Source: Flavisolibacter ginsengisoli DSM 18119 (GTDB taxonomy: Bacteria; Bacteroidota; Bacteroidia; Chitinophagales; Chitinophagaceae). Taken from it: a stretch of 64,000 bases of DNA. The notes under the pieces were generated by a model that made no database searches, was not told the origin of the DNA, and saw only the letters and a program-made list of their open reading frames with translations. Of the stretch, positions 63,659 to 64,000 are shown one piece after another. The stretch covers positions 186,001 to 250,000 of the forward strand of contig NZ_FQUU01000001.1 of NCBI RefSeq assembly GCF_900129295.1, given 5' to 3'. The first letter of the stretch is position 1, and each line of letters begins with the position of its first letter. Both the position numbers and the translations under genes were made by a program.

Positions 63659-64000
63659 ATGGATAGTATCAATCAACAGCAAGAAGAAAAAAATCATGAA
63701 GACCTGAGCGCTGTGAATGCAGGTAAAAAAATAAAGGAATTGGCAGGCAAAAGCAACACCTGCTTTTTCTGCACAGATATCCAAAGCGGGAAACCTCTTA
63801 CTGTAAGGCCCATGTCTGTTCAGAAAATGGATGAGGAAGGAAACTTTTGGTTTTTAAGTGCCTCTGACAGTTATAAAAACAAAGAGTTAACAGCGGATAA
63901 TAAAGTTCATTTATTATTCCAGGGTTCAGCACATTCCGACTTTTTAAGTATATATGGCGAAGCGGATATTTCAACAGATAAAGAATTGATCAAAGAACTT
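63659..64000 (+). CDS. Pyridoxamine 5'-phosphate oxidase-fold stress protein (partial, 3' end outside window)
   Basis: From ATG 63659-63661 (MDSINQQQEEKNHE). The 114 visible residues show a charged helical N-terminus, then the FMN-binding split barrel: TCFFCTDIQSGKPLTVRPMSV, DEEGNFWFLSASDSYKNKEL, and VHLLFQGSAHSDFLSIYGEADI. This is the general stress protein 26 (Pyridox_oxase_2) group, which binds flavin and is induced by stress; the reaction is unproven. The C-terminal end is cut off by the window edge. Confidence 0.85.
   Translation, partial: MDSINQQQEEKNHEDLSAVNAGKKIKELAGKSNTCFFCTDIQSGKPLTVRPMSVQKMDEEGNFWFLSASDSYKNKELTADNKVHLLFQGSAHSDFLSIYGEADISTDKELIKEL

Overview
The window looks like chromosomal DNA of a Bacteroidota bacterium, most likely family Chitinophagaceae. 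The evidence is a TonB-dependent receptor with a carboxypeptidase-regulatory-like N-terminus, a DUF2723/GT117 protein, a Gfo/Idh/MocA-DUF1080 pair, MtaB, and -7 elements of the Bacteroidota TAnnTTTG type close to several start codons. It is moderately AT-rich and mostly housekeeping or metabolic. I saw no tRNA, rRNA, CRISPR array, prophage or insertion sequence. The species cannot be named from this sequence.

Layout. 1-3.4 kb: the 5' part of metX (minus strand, cut by the window edge), then an SDR oxidoreductase, a degenerate DUF62 protein and an ABM-fold protein. 3.6-9.9 kb: a large DUF2723 membrane protein, then a VWA protein and its AAA+ partner, closed by a strong bidirectional terminator. 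9.9-12.9 kb (minus): a sulfur operon with a phosphosulfolactate synthase-like gene, an OsmC gene, cysE and cysM. 13.1-15.6 kb (minus): a NIPSNAP protein, a small outer-membrane barrel and a pentameric ligand-gated ion channel homologue. 15.8-21.4 kb (minus): porin-pstS-pstC-pstA-pstB-phoU, preceded by a 22-bp tandem repeat that looks like a Pho-type box. 21.7-26.5 kb (minus): murB, priA, plsC and a DUF4258 gene. 26.7-29.3 kb: an orphan four-PAS histidine kinase with a second DUF4258 gene on its other side. 29.5-36.7 kb: mtaB, a small ferredoxin-like-fold protein, an fhs gene split by one in-frame TGA, an erythrin-VIT1 protein and a prolyl oligopeptidase. 36.9-45 kb: an acyltransferase, the Gfo/Idh/MocA and DUF1080 pair, three membrane proteins and an esterase. 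45.2-52.4 kb: a TonB-dependent receptor, a Cache-domain remnant, PhzF, a serine hydrolase, an alpha/beta hydrolase and a Bacteroidota-specific protein. 52.8-59.4 kb: an APC permease, a sigma-like small protein, a di-heme cytochrome lipoprotein, a cupredoxin lipoprotein, a patatin and a duplicated metal-binding-domain protein. 59.4-63.4 kb: a KdpE/KdpD-like two-component system divergent from the K+ transporter gene kup, with a 38-codon membrane ORF overlapping the end of kup. The window ends in a PNPOx-fold stress protein.

How the genes work together. The pst operon couples an outer-membrane phosphate porin to the ABC importer and PhoU. The cys operon makes O-acetylserine and cysteine, and probably a C3 sulfonate. 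The Kdp-like regulators sit beside kup instead of kdpFABC, and the shared intergenic region holds a sequence matching my recollection of the E. coli KdpE site. That rewired potassium module (KdpDE, Kup and a small membrane protein) and the broken fhs are the most checkable novelties. The pLGIC homologue, the catalytically degenerate DUF62 protein, the DUF4258 pair and the AAA/VWA pair also deserve attention.
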